DNA of 64,000 bases, from contig JAHYIO010000003.1 in the NCBI GenBank assembly GCA_020543525.1, forward strand, positions 1,984,001 through 2,048,000. Reading direction: 5' to 3'. The stretch is from Coriolopsis trogii (lineage: Eukaryota; Basidiomycota; Agaricomycetes; Polyporales; Polyporaceae). Both the position numbers and the translations under genes were made by a program. Numbering within the stretch: position 1 is the first letter of the stretch; every line of letters begins with the position of its first letter. A model generated the notes under the pieces. That model worked only from the letters and a program-made list of their open reading frames with translations. It was not told the DNA's origin and did not search any database. Shown one piece after another: positions 54,877-64,000 of this stretch.

Positions 54877-57800
54877 TTATGCAGCTTCGATCTCAACACC
54901 CTCGGCAACGCTCACACTCGGAGCTTCGACCACTGTGTCGAACGCATTATTAACTTCTCCAGGGTCCTGTTGAATGAGATCGACGTCGATCGGAAGTCCC
55001 AAGAGCGCCTTCAAGATGATGAGTGCACCGGTCTTTGAGGAGACGAGGTTGCCTTCCTTGCAAGAGAGGCTGTCCACACCTGGAGTCAAGAGTTAGCGTC
55101 TTGAACGAGCAATTACAATTTCCAACTTACAAGCAGCACAGCCTTCTTGGCATTCACATGAATCCACTCGATCGTGCGCGTCGCGTAGTATGTCATTAAC
55201 TGTAGCCGTCAGGATCGCGCGAGAGGGACAGCGCATTGGACCCACCATGATCGAATGCTTTGACGGCAACACCGCCTCTCTTGCCCGATGGCTCGTAAAA
55301 GATCAATCTATGCGACTGTCAGTGCGACTCCTGGATCGATGCAAGCTTCGCCCCACCTGGCTGGTCGCTTCCGTTGCGAAGCAGTGACTTTGTACTCTTT
55401 CTCGGGCACTTTGCATTCCGTGCGCAGATCGGCGGCTAATGCGAAACGATTCAAGAATGCGTGCTGTGCGGCGTGTATTGCTTCCGCAGGATTCATGTTC
55501 GAGTCGCGCATGAGGTCAAGAATGGACTTCGGCACGTCTAGCCACAATCCGGTGGTTTCACGCTGCCACGGCGGGGTGTCCAGATCGACTGCATCGATGA
55601 TTGCTCTGTTCCTGGAGCGTTGCGAGATCAGGCAGGCAGTGTGACTGAGGGAAAGGCGAGCATACCTAAGCTTGAAATAACCTGCGAACTCTTCCTGAGT
55701 ACTCTGAGATCCAGATCCGGTCTTTTGGTTGAGGCTCACCGTAAATCATTGTAAACAATTCAATGCCTGGACCTTGTCAGTGGACAGTTAGTCATAGGCG
55801 TGGATATGATAGTACTTACGACCGTAGAACGCGCGATGCGGAGAGCCCTTGATCTCTCTGATACGATACGTTTGAAGCGCATCAACGTTGGTGAAGTCCC
55901 TGTGAGCAAGTCGTCAGCTCAATTCGAGGAGCTACGACAGAAAGATAAGACCTAGGTTCCGTTATCCAGTTCACGTCCGATCGCACCAACTTGGCCATCT
56001 TGCTATCATGACTAACTTCTTGCACCTGCCAAACAACGACTTGTAGGTTGATTGGGCCAAGATGGAACGCGACAGAAATGTACTGACGAGGAACGTTAAC
56101 CCTTGATGGATGAACTACACCAAGTTGTGTGTATGAGAAGATGGTGTCCTCAGCGACAGTCAGGGGCTCACGTACAACACCACCCTCGTAAATCTCGAAT
56201 AATGCACGCGAAAGCTCGATCTCCTCGAGGATATATGCGGCACCGCCAGGCTTCCCGACTCTTGTAACGTCGACCACACTGTACTTCTCTTCTTCGATCC
56301 CCCTGATAGAGACGTGTTTGGAAGGGTAAGGCAAGTACCGTGGATGCGTATGGTACCTGGTGGACAGACCATGAGCATACACGTATACAAACATACGTAT
56401 ATGCGTATGATTCCGGGCAAAATGTATACCTACCAGCCTTCCTTGTCCTTTTCAAGCTTCGTTTCGCATATCTCCTTCATATTGGGGCCGAAATACTTCT
56501 CGTCTTCTGCCGTGAGCGGCATTTCGTGAGCTGCACATTGTATATGCGCCTCGAGTATGACTTTGCTGTCCAGGTCTATCATCAACTCGTTCATCGCACG
56601 ATCAAACAGTTCCTCTGGGTACTGGACGTAGTGTTGATCCACGGGCAGCGCGTCTGCAACGAAGACCGCCAGCGCATCCCTCGCACGACGTCCAGCTCGA
56701 CCTGCTTGTTGCCTCTACGGTTACGTAGACTCAGTATGGTGGCTATTGAAGGGCATACGAGGCACTCACGAAGCTCGCTAAACCACCAATAGGGAAACCC
56801 AGCATGATTACCGCATCCAGGACCCCGATGTCAACTCCAAGCTCCAAAGCATTGGTCGCAACAATCCCGAGAAGATTTCCAGAGAAAGCCTCGCGCTCGA
56901 TCTTCCGCCGATCCTAGACAAGCATTCAGGACGTCAGGAGCGCTGATACTCCCAATCCAGTGCGCACCTCGTGAGAGTACCCTCCTCGATACGACATCAC
57001 TCTTTCCAAGATATCCAAGCGGCCATCTGCGGATAATTCTTGCCTGAGCGTCTTCATGGCCTATAGACGTGGATGAGCATGTGAGTTGTCGATGGCAACA
57101 AGAAATATCACCAGCTCGCAAGACTTCCTGATCTAATTGTGCGTCAGCAACGTGATCCAAGAATGATCGTTCCCTCCGTACCTTGCAGAAGAGGATGACA
57201 CGGACGCCCCTGGCCATGAGAAACCGCATAAGCCTCGTAGCTTCCGTCATTGAATGAACCCTGCCAAGCGCAGGGTCCATAGCATCTTTCAGCGGTGGGT
57301 TCCATACGACGAAGTCTTTGCGACCTGATGGAGCTCCGTCTTCAGTGATTTCTTCGATGGTTTGTTCCTGTGAAATGAATGAGAACGACGACGGGTCTCA
57401 CGGGGATTATGGCATACCTCGAGACCAAAAATATTGGCCATGTGTTCCTTTGGCTTGCATATCGTCGCGCTGCATGAAACAAAGCGAGTGCGGCGATCTA
57501 CCAACACCATATGAGTGGAAGGCTCCGGCACGGAAGCACGTATGCGTGCTTACTTCCCACTGCGGCGCAGACTCTCCTGAGCCTTCGCATGACCTGGGCG
57601 ACATGGCTGCGCTTGACGGATAAGCTGGGTTTCAACTCAAACTCAGGGAGTTCCTGACCTGCCAAATATACCGTTGTAGTAATGCAACTCGTCTACGGCG
57701 ACTAGCTTTAGATTCTTCAGGAACCTGACGAGAACTGTGTCAGACAAGAGCAAATTGCGAAGTCAGGGGGAAGCCGTGCCTTCGCCATGTATCCTCATGG

Positions 57801-59701
57801 GGCAAGATCGACGCATGAATCATATCCTACACAAACGGACCCATTAGGACACACAGGCACTCATACGGACCTGCTGGGCGGACCCACAAAGTTCGTGAAA
57901 ATGACGGAGGCGGTCTCGCGGATCCCTGCATGGGCGATCGCATCAGCAATACCAGAACACAGGGAATGCGACAGCAACGCACCCGCACGGAGTTCTTGTG
58001 GCGTGTCGCCATCGTATGTTGCCACCTTCACGTGTTCCAGACCTGGACAAGAATACACCAATTGTTCCAGGGCGGCCCGCTGGTCTTGCGCCAAAGCCTG
58101 CGCAGTTGTGAGTGTTCACGTACGTCTCCTCCCTTCGATCATGTACGGACCTTGGTAGGGTAGATGAAGATCGCTGTGGAATACGGGTCGGCCTCGAGGA
58201 ATTGGAGGAGAGGTACCTTGATGCCTTTCAGGAAGAGCCGAGCGGTACTACTCTTTCAAGCTCACCTGGTAGATTACACTCTTGCCAGAGGCCGTACTCG
58301 TCGATACAATGACGTCCTTGCCTTGCGAAAGTGCAGTGATCGCAGCTACTTGGTGGGTATACAAGGACTCTATTTTCCGTGAGTTCCGTAAACCCTGCGA
58401 TATTGTTTCAGAAATGGCGGGTTCGATCGTGGCTGTCACGATGGCAATTAGTAGGGCCCTAGTGATACGTGCTCCAGCAAGCCTGCGCACCTGTCTGTCC
58501 CGGTCTAGCTTCGAATACACGCTTGTATGCGATCTGCTCCTTGTACCACTCTTGCTGCTCAATTTCATCAAGTACCTCCTCGATGAGTGGCCTGTCGGTA
58601 GGCTGGGGTACTTCGCGATATTTGCCCTTAGCATCTTGCTGGCTCAAACCAAGGGCGGTACCCTTCGACTCAGGGTGCACTGGGATGTGTTCCTGAGCAG
58701 CAGCTTGCAGAAGCGCAACCGGATCTTCGTCTCCGCGGGTTGCTTCCAGTAATCTGAGAAAGTGATCTCAGCGTTGTGCCGCAAGAATGAACACGGGCGC
58801 TCATACTCGTTCACTGCTTCGACGAAGCGATTGTTTCGCCTCTCGACGAGTTTCTTCGTTGCAGCCGGGGTTAGAGCAGGAGGAGGCGCATACGCGAATC
58901 CAGGATTCGTGCTCTTCTTCCCCCTCGAGTATTCAGCAAAGTCTAGCACGAGAACGTGCTCGTCTTCATCGACGTCATTCAACTTCGAAGTCGAGGGGCC
59001 TCCCGACTGGAACGCGGCGAAATCCGGTGAACGTTCTCTCCGGCTGGGACCGGCTGCTTGATCACTATGTATACGCAGTTCGATGCGAGGAGTATATGCG
59101 AACTTGACAATATCAGGCAGCAAGGCCCTGCAAAATACGTGAGTACTATGTGGCAGCGGCTATGCAGACGCTTACTTGAGTTCAGCAACTTTGGATAACT
59201 CTAGGGGTCTGAAAGACCAATTCAGCTCTAAGGGTTGGGATCGTTCGATCGTCCCCAGGGCTTACTCGTGAAGGAGAGTTTCTACCGAAGTTCTGACTAC
59301 CGGAAAGGTGATAGCAAAGTTCTTGCGCGAAGAACAGAACGCGAGGACCGTGTTCAGGGCCTGTACATGGGTTAAGTGTATGCGGCTCTGAAGTACAGGG
59401 GTTCACATACTTTGAAGACCTACAACTCCGGCACTGGGTTAGTAGATGGGCCCCTCGTCCTCCCATCTCACATACCTTGAACAACTTGTACAATGAACAC
59501 TGTCAGCCGCCAAGCAAATGCATCATGCAGCTACAGACGCACATAGTCGAAGTACTCGGGCCATGCGGTAGGCTGCGCTCCTCCCGACCCTTTTGTGCCT
59601 TTGGTCGACTTGGTGGTACGCGGCTTCTTCGCAGCTTGGTCTCCGACACTTTCCGAGGGTGTCGCGCTCTTGCGCTTACGACCAATGTTCGAGGTTGACA
59701 T
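54877..59701 (-). CDS. HRQ1: HRQ1-family RecQ4-like 3'-5' DNA helicase with C-terminal zinc domain
   Basis: Thirty exons (high to low): 59701-59543, 59484-59476, 59419-59411, 59360-59266, 59208-59176, 59127-58807, 58753-58491, 58432-58266, 58216-58151, 58097-57983, 57925-57888, 57826-57780, 57724-57659, 57606-57554, 57497-57418, 57367-57182, 57132-57112, 57060-56968, 56913-56770, 56714-56434, 56356-56176, 56114-56088, 56025-55952, 55899-55820, 55766-55740, 55681-55666, 55611-55357, 55307-55246, 55199-55131, 55079-54877; 1079 residues, close to yeast Hrq1. Motifs: YTHQVAAITA (Q), STSTASGKS (Walker A), AVDELHYYNG, FVSCSATI, IRKSCELAMKTLRQEL, ATNALELGVDIG, RQQAGRAGRRARD, then HQGLTFLV...VNW and a Cys cluster CECQEGCAACVDSLSCKEGN. 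Family role: interstrand crosslink repair and telomere maintenance. One intron uses a GC donor (57779-57725). Confidence 0.9.
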
Positions 59702-59857
59702 TTCTCGTTTGCACACTCAAGTAGAGATAGGACAATCCTATAGGGGGGTAGGCTGACAGTGGTGGTCGCGTCGACTCAAGGCAGAATAGGCGCCTTCTCC
59801 CAGTCGCGTACCGCGTTCAGGTCACGGGCTCCCTGGCGCTGGGCCAGACTTGTACAC

Positions 59858-60749
59858 TGCTGGACACTTTCCCGGTGGAATCCACCGGCGACCCCTGTCA
59901 CCTAGATTTTAGGTGCGACGCCAGGCGATATCCACTTGCCCGGCACGCCAGTGGGATCCGGATGGCTCACCGGTGGGATTTCAGTCGGCGGTCGGTGGAA
60001 TCCAGGTGGCGAGCGCCTATGGGCCGAGGGACCCATAGGGGAGGATCAGAGCTGATGATGGGCTCAAGGGCTGTAAAAGAGAAAAAGATTTTCCCCAACA
60101 GAGTCTCGAAACGGTGCTATACTTCATGATTTCAAGCAGAGTAGCCATTACGCCAAACAGCTGCAATAGCAATATAAAGTACAATGGCTATAACACGGTT
60201 TCGCAGGCAATACTTAGCAAATTCTTTCGACACATACACGTGCATACACACCCTGCACGGTGTGTGACTCGGTCTCTGTGCAAAGCGTATATCATTACCT
60301 GTATCCCTCTTGCCCTGTCAGTATCCTAGTGCAATACATTAGCAACTTCATGCAAGTGACTGGTGGGTGTATGAGTCCTAGAGACCCGCAGATGGACCGT
60401 CGGGTTTGCGATTTATAATCTTATAAACCCATCCTCACCAAGCTTGTTTGGTGCAGTCATTAACTGTGCTGAAGAGCATGAAAGAAGTCGGCGTTCGAGA
60501 CTTTGGTGGGGAGAATCTTTTTCTCTTTTACAGCCCTTGAGCCCATCATCAGCTCTCTGATCCTCCCTTATGGGCCCCTCGGCCCATAGGCGCTCGCCAC
60601 CTGGATTCCACCGACTGCCGACTGAAATCTCACCGGTGTGCCATCCGGATCCCACTGGCGTGCCGGGCAAGTGGATATCGCCTGGCGTCGCACCTAAAAT
60701 CTAGGTGACAGGGGTACGCCGGTGGATTCCACCGGGAAAGTGTCCAGCA
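59858..60749. mobile_element. Long-inverted-repeat (foldback-type) element, arms about 253 and 256 bp
   Basis: Left arm 59858-60110 (starting TGCTGGACACTTTCCCGGTG) is inverted at 60494-60749. By eye the arms differ at roughly eight to ten positions plus two small gaps. A 383-bp central loop (60111-60493) has no supported coding sequence. Each arm also holds an internal near-palindrome, CCGGTGGAATCCACCGG. Long terminal repeats without a transposase suit a foldback or MULE-derived non-autonomous element. No convincing target-site duplication was found. Confidence 0.8.
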
Positions 60750-60761
60750 TGACACTGACAC

Positions 60762-61465
60762 TGGATGCCTTCCCATAAGCATCTACGGATTTACGGACGT
60801 CCGTAGATGGTAGATCTGAGCTAAATGCCGAGATGCCGAGTGAGATTTGGAGTCCGCTGATGGGACAGACGTCCGTAGATGGTGCAAGCGCCCAAAATTT
60901 AGAAAGGGGGGTCGACCCCCCTTTCTAGTTCTAAACGTGTCCGTAAATGCTGCTCTACTGCCATATATGGGGGTGTTCTAAACTCCGCTCAGATCTGGAT
61001 CTCTTCGCGTCTTCCGACGGTCGACGTCACGCCCAATACGACCCTCTTGAGCTATGACGGTCACAGCAGCTGCAAGCATGCCAATGTCTACATCATCATC
61101 TTCCGAGGAGGACTCATTGTAGGTGGCGTTGGCAAGCATGTGAATGAGGTGTGGGCAGCAAAAGTATTTTGTTGGATAGGCAGAAGGTATACAACGAAAC
61201 TGATGCCTAATTGTGGACAGTGCAGTGTCGTGGTAGCACTAGATAACTCGAAGTCTGCAGCGTATGATCCAGCGAAAGCATGGCGCTACCAGCGCACCAC
61301 AGTAGCGCCCAAGGCAAGCAGAGGATTTACGGACTAGAGTCTACGGACTAGGACTTCGTGTACACACGTTATGGATACGGTAAGCTGGCTCTAAATGTAT
61401 TTGAAACTCCGCTGATCCATCTACGGACGTCCGTAAATCCGTAAATGCTTATGGGAAGTCATCCA
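60762..61465. mobile_element. Second non-autonomous TIR element with palindromic subterminal motif
   Basis: Terminal repeats of about 48 bp: TGGATGCCTTCCCATAAGCA... at 60762 onward and the inverse ending at 61465, with two mismatches seen. Both arms carry the perfect palindrome TACGGACGTCCGTA (60792-60805 and 61422-61435), and a further GACGTCCGTAGATGG copy lies near 60868. The 704-bp interior has one 96-codon open frame (61047-61337) without recognisable domains. It starts 12 bp after the preceding element. Confidence 0.75.
60901..60926. repeat. Perfect 26-bp palindrome centred on a SalI-like GTCGAC
   Basis: AGAAAGGGGGGTCGAC is followed by its exact mirror complement CCCCCTTTCT, so every base pairs. 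It sits inside the 60762-61465 element and could form a strong hairpin in single-stranded DNA or RNA. Confidence 0.9.
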
Positions 61466-61563
61466 CTCACCCCCAGTCCGCTGTGTGCGCTTGCTCTTGT
61501 CGTCCTTCTTGCGTACGCTGACCGACTATCCATCATTTTAGTACTCTCGACCTTGCGGTAGAC

Positions 61564-61821
61564 ATGCGTCCGACGTTGGCTCGCTTGGTTCGCGTCGTCC
61601 CCCGCTCGCAGGTCGACCTCGCACTGCGTCCGCTTCCTGAACCAGTTCGCTCCGACATCCCACGACTGTCTCTCATTGAGGTCCTTCAGAAGCGCAAGGA
61701 GGAGGCTGGTGCGGATTACCCTCCCAACATTCGGATAGAGGCTCTGGAGGCCAAGACAGCGCTCAGAGGACTCCCGCGAGACGCGAGGAAATCGCTGGCA
61801 AATATGATGAAGGAGCATTGA
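61564..61821 (+). CDS. Small hypothetical protein, 85 residues, possibly mitochondrial
   Basis: A single open exon from ATG to TGA. The first ~20 residues are basic/hydrophobic without acidic residues (MRPTLARLVRVVPRSQ), like a mitochondrial presequence. The remainder is helix-forming and charged (LIEVLQKRKEEAGADYPPNIRIEALEAKTAL, ending SLANMMKEH). No family recognised. It lies just after the repeat cluster and 171 bp from the end of the convergent hydrolase gene. An upstream non-coding or coding exon is possible. Confidence 0.5.
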   Translation: MRPTLARLVRVVPRSQVDLALRPLPEPVRSDIPRLSLIEVLQKRKEEAGADYPPNIRIEALEAKTALRGLPRDARKSLANMMKEH

Positions 61822-61992
61822 GTCTATCCACAGGTTAGAGGTGCGTGCCACCTTCCCAATGACTGAACTGAAAAGCTCATGTACTCGCAGCTCTCAGGGT
61901 CCATGGTTTCTTTGTGATCAGCACGGCGTAGGGTTCAGTGCTCATCCAAAAGTGCGATAGTCTACAACTCGTGTATAATGATAATCCCGATC

Positions 61993-63300
61993 CTACTGCG
62001 CCCGCTCACGACCCTCCTTGAACGTTCGCTCAAGCAATTGATTGAACCAATCCCTGAACTGCATCGTGATTCCGTGGCCGGCTCCCTTCTGAACGATGAA
62101 CTCTGCTTCCGGCATATCGTCCTTCAAATGGTAACTGTTGCTGGGATCGACAAGGTGGTCGCTGTCCCCTGTAACAATGATCACCTTCGGAATTGAGGAC
62201 GATACCTTCCTCAGTCGCTCCCGCGAGACATGGTGGGTCATAGCAGCCGCCATCTGTGAGATAGCAGCAAGGAAGGTCTGAGGTTTTGTAAACGAGAGCC
62301 GTTTCCTATACGCCTGCAGTCGTGGTGACATGATGAGTCCAAGATGGTGATGATGTGCAGGCGAGAGAAAAACATACAGCCGTCTCTATCTCTCTGTTTG
62401 TGCGCCCCTCCGGGTCCGAGGGGTTCTTGGCATCTAGCCATTCCTGCGGGAAGAGCATCTCCAACACCAGAGGTACCTTCTTCTCAGGCTCTCGAATCAT
62501 CATAGTGCGCATGAGATTCTTCAGACCAATATACTGGAAGGTGCGTTAGAACGGGTGGGTCTTATGCTTACGAGTTGCCGCGAGTACTCACCGAGGGCAA
62601 CTCCACTAAACGTCGCCTGCCTGGCTTTGTGACAATCAACGACAGAGACGCAATGCGTTCAGGGATTTTCGTTGCAAGTTCTGGAAACCAGTTCTACCGT
62701 GTGCGTTTCGACTCAGTGAGCAAGATAGGACGTACCTTGTGCAATCATACCTCCAAGAGACACACCTACGACGTGGATTTGGCGCTTCTCTGTCCATCCC
62801 ACGAAATCCAACAGAGTGACGACGTCGTCTGCCATGCCACTCGTCCTGCGATACTACGGAGTCACTATGCGTAGCGGGGGGAGAGAGGTTGCGAAGTACG
62901 CACGTATACGGTCCTCGAGGCGCTCCGCTATTCCCTACCCCTCGATTGTCAAACACCAAGACCGAGTACTCCGGTTTGCGACCGAAATACTCCACTTGGG
63001 GCAGCCACCCGGCAGAGGTCGAATTCAGGCTGGAAGAGAAAACGTCTGGTGAAACCGAGCTCTCGTATGGGACGAGAGCGTGCTGCACTGTGGGAGCACT
63101 CACCCCATGATGAACACGACTTTCTCCGGCCCCGACCCATGTATCTCATAGTACAAGGAATGGCTTTCGAACGGATCCCCTTGATTCCTGATTTGCGTGA
63201 CGGGACAGAGGCCTTTGCGGGTGCATGTAGCGGGGTCGAATATCGTGACTGGAGACTGGAAGTCCTTCGAGGACGCTGCAGGCATTACTTCGCTCGTCAT
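61993..63300 (-). CDS. Alpha/beta-hydrolase fold protein
   Basis: Six exons, 63300-63104, 63029-62904, 62845-62736, 62680-62592, 62533-62378, 62313-61993; 332 residues. Core motifs: VVFIMGLNSTSAGWLPQVEYF (oxyanion region), SVLVFDNRGVGNSG, IHVVGVSLGGMIAQELA (nucleophile elbow G-x-S-x-G), VIIVTGDSDHLVDP (acid) and GAGHGITMQF (catalytic His). All members of the triad are present, so it should be an active hydrolase (esterase, lipase or epoxide-hydrolase type). The substrate is unknown. The first in-frame ATG at 63300 is chosen. No signal peptide is seen. The variable cap region carries LMRTMMIREPEKKVPLV. Confidence 0.88.
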
Positions 63301-64000
63301 ACTGTCCAACGAATCGCGGGTCAAACAAGCATGAGATTCCTAGACAAGTGAGAAGGAATGAGAGGTTTCAACGAGAGGTCGTGCAGCTCGTGATTGCGAC
63401 AGTGGCGTAGCGGTGCGCTCGATCCAGAGTCCAGGGCCGAACCTACCGAATACGTCTGACGGCTGTCTGACATCCATTTCCCGGCTTCTTCCCTACCGAC
63501 ATGTCTGTGTCAGCTAATCGTAGCAACTGACTACGAGTCAACAGCTGAATGATGTTTCAGGTCCCGTCTTCATACATATAAGACCTATACGTACGCTGGA
63601 TGTAGTAGGCGCTTATAGTGTAGCGACCCGGCCTCAGTCAACCACGAGCGCTTCGTCTCCACGCGAACTTTGTCGAGGGTGTGGAGGTGAACTTGGCATT
63701 CGGAAGTTGCTACGCCATCTGCTCCCCCCCTTCTCGTCTTCATCTTCAAACGGAAGTTTGACCATCCTATGCGGAGCGCTTTTGAGACATACGAAGTGGA
63801 CTGATGTCTCCTAAGCTTGCCACTTTCGCTGTCACAAGTCATGGTTACCAGTGGATGACAAGTCAGCTTCAGAGATATTTGTCGATGGGCACTGTCATCT
63901 ATCCTTTGAATACAATCTTACTCAAACTCATGTCGCTGCAGTACGTAGTATGCAAACGCTGCCGAGCGAACCGGTGTGTGAGTTAGCTCTCATATGGCCT
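63301..64000. other. Right-hand end of the window, no supported gene
   Basis: About 700 bp. An 85-codon minus-strand frame at 63585-63842 (MTCDSESGKLRRHQ...) and a 60-codon plus-strand frame near the end show no recognised domain. The end of another gene may begin beyond 64000. Confidence 0.4.

Larger units (their letters stand above)
59702..61563. other. Repeat-dominated intergenic region
   Basis: About 1.86 kb between HRQ1 and a small gene, mostly occupied by two neighbouring inverted-repeat elements (59858-60749 and 60762-61465). No host gene is supported inside. Confidence 0.6.

Noticed and set aside
61047..61337. 96-codon open frame inside the second TIR element as a transposase fragment
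   Set aside because: No DDE/D, zinc-finger or helix-turn-helix motif recognised. The element appears non-autonomous.
63585..63842. 85-codon minus-strand frame at the right end
   Set aside because: Basic, low-hydrophobicity translation with no family match or clear splice partners in the remaining 160 bases. It could be a fragment of a gene outside the window but cannot be supported.

Overview
The window is nuclear DNA from a filamentous fungus, most likely a basidiomycete of the Agaricomycetes. The reasons are moderately high GC, compact genes cut by many 45-70 nt GT-AG introns with CTNAY-like branch sites, several micro-exons, close divergent and convergent gene pairs, and protein families typical of mushrooms (tandem wax-synthase-like acyltransferases, LigB/DODA-like dioxygenase, nitronate monooxygenase). 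All gene models were spliced by eye. Reading frame, splice phase and family motifs agree across nearly all junctions. Coordinates could still be off by a few bases at some splice sites, and start codons are the least certain part.

Layout, left to right. 1-275: tail of an unidentified gene. 672-5604: EDC4/Ge-1-like decapping scaffold. 7293-7525: a 34-residue metallothionein in three exons. 7810-9420 (-) and 9617-13001 (+): head-to-head Rab geranylgeranyltransferase alpha (BET4) and splicing factor SYF1. 13321-13933: a small five-exon SEN15-like tRNA-splicing endonuclease subunit. 14288-15150 (-): unknown. 15779-17388: WD40 protein. 17627-19089 (-): nitronate monooxygenase. 19396-20183: cytochrome c heme lyase. 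20312-21842 (-): SSF1/Peter Pan. 22453-23680: extradiol dioxygenase. 24757-26277: PKA-type kinase. 27061-27596: a MITE. 27754-29128: TFB3/MAT1. 29362-31372 (-): ZUFSP/Mug105-type protease, head-to-head with 31632-32857 proteasome alpha4. 33143-38667: ARF GEF Gea/GBF1.

39052-40957 (-): Rossmann-fold epimerase-like protein. 41454-42923 (-): 3-hydroxyisobutyrate dehydrogenase. 43145-43415: second MITE. 43655-44952: cytochrome b561-like protein. 45785-47339: arrestin-like protein. 48001-49539 and 49658-51189: tandem wax-synthase-like acyltransferases. 51475-54807: SCYL2-like pseudokinase. 54877-59701 (-): HRQ1 helicase in about 30 exons. 59858-61465: two adjacent inverted-repeat elements. 61564-61821: small hypothetical protein. 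61993-63300 (-): alpha/beta hydrolase.

Most genes are conserved housekeeping functions: mRNA decay, splicing, tRNA splicing, ribosome biogenesis, transcription/repair, proteasome, vesicle traffic and DNA helicase. They are not organised as a pathway cluster. No CRISPR, phage or secondary-metabolite system was found. The more unusual material is the repeat cluster at 59.8-61.5 kb, the two MITEs, the micro-exon architecture, and two small genes that are easy to miss (metallothionein and SEN15).
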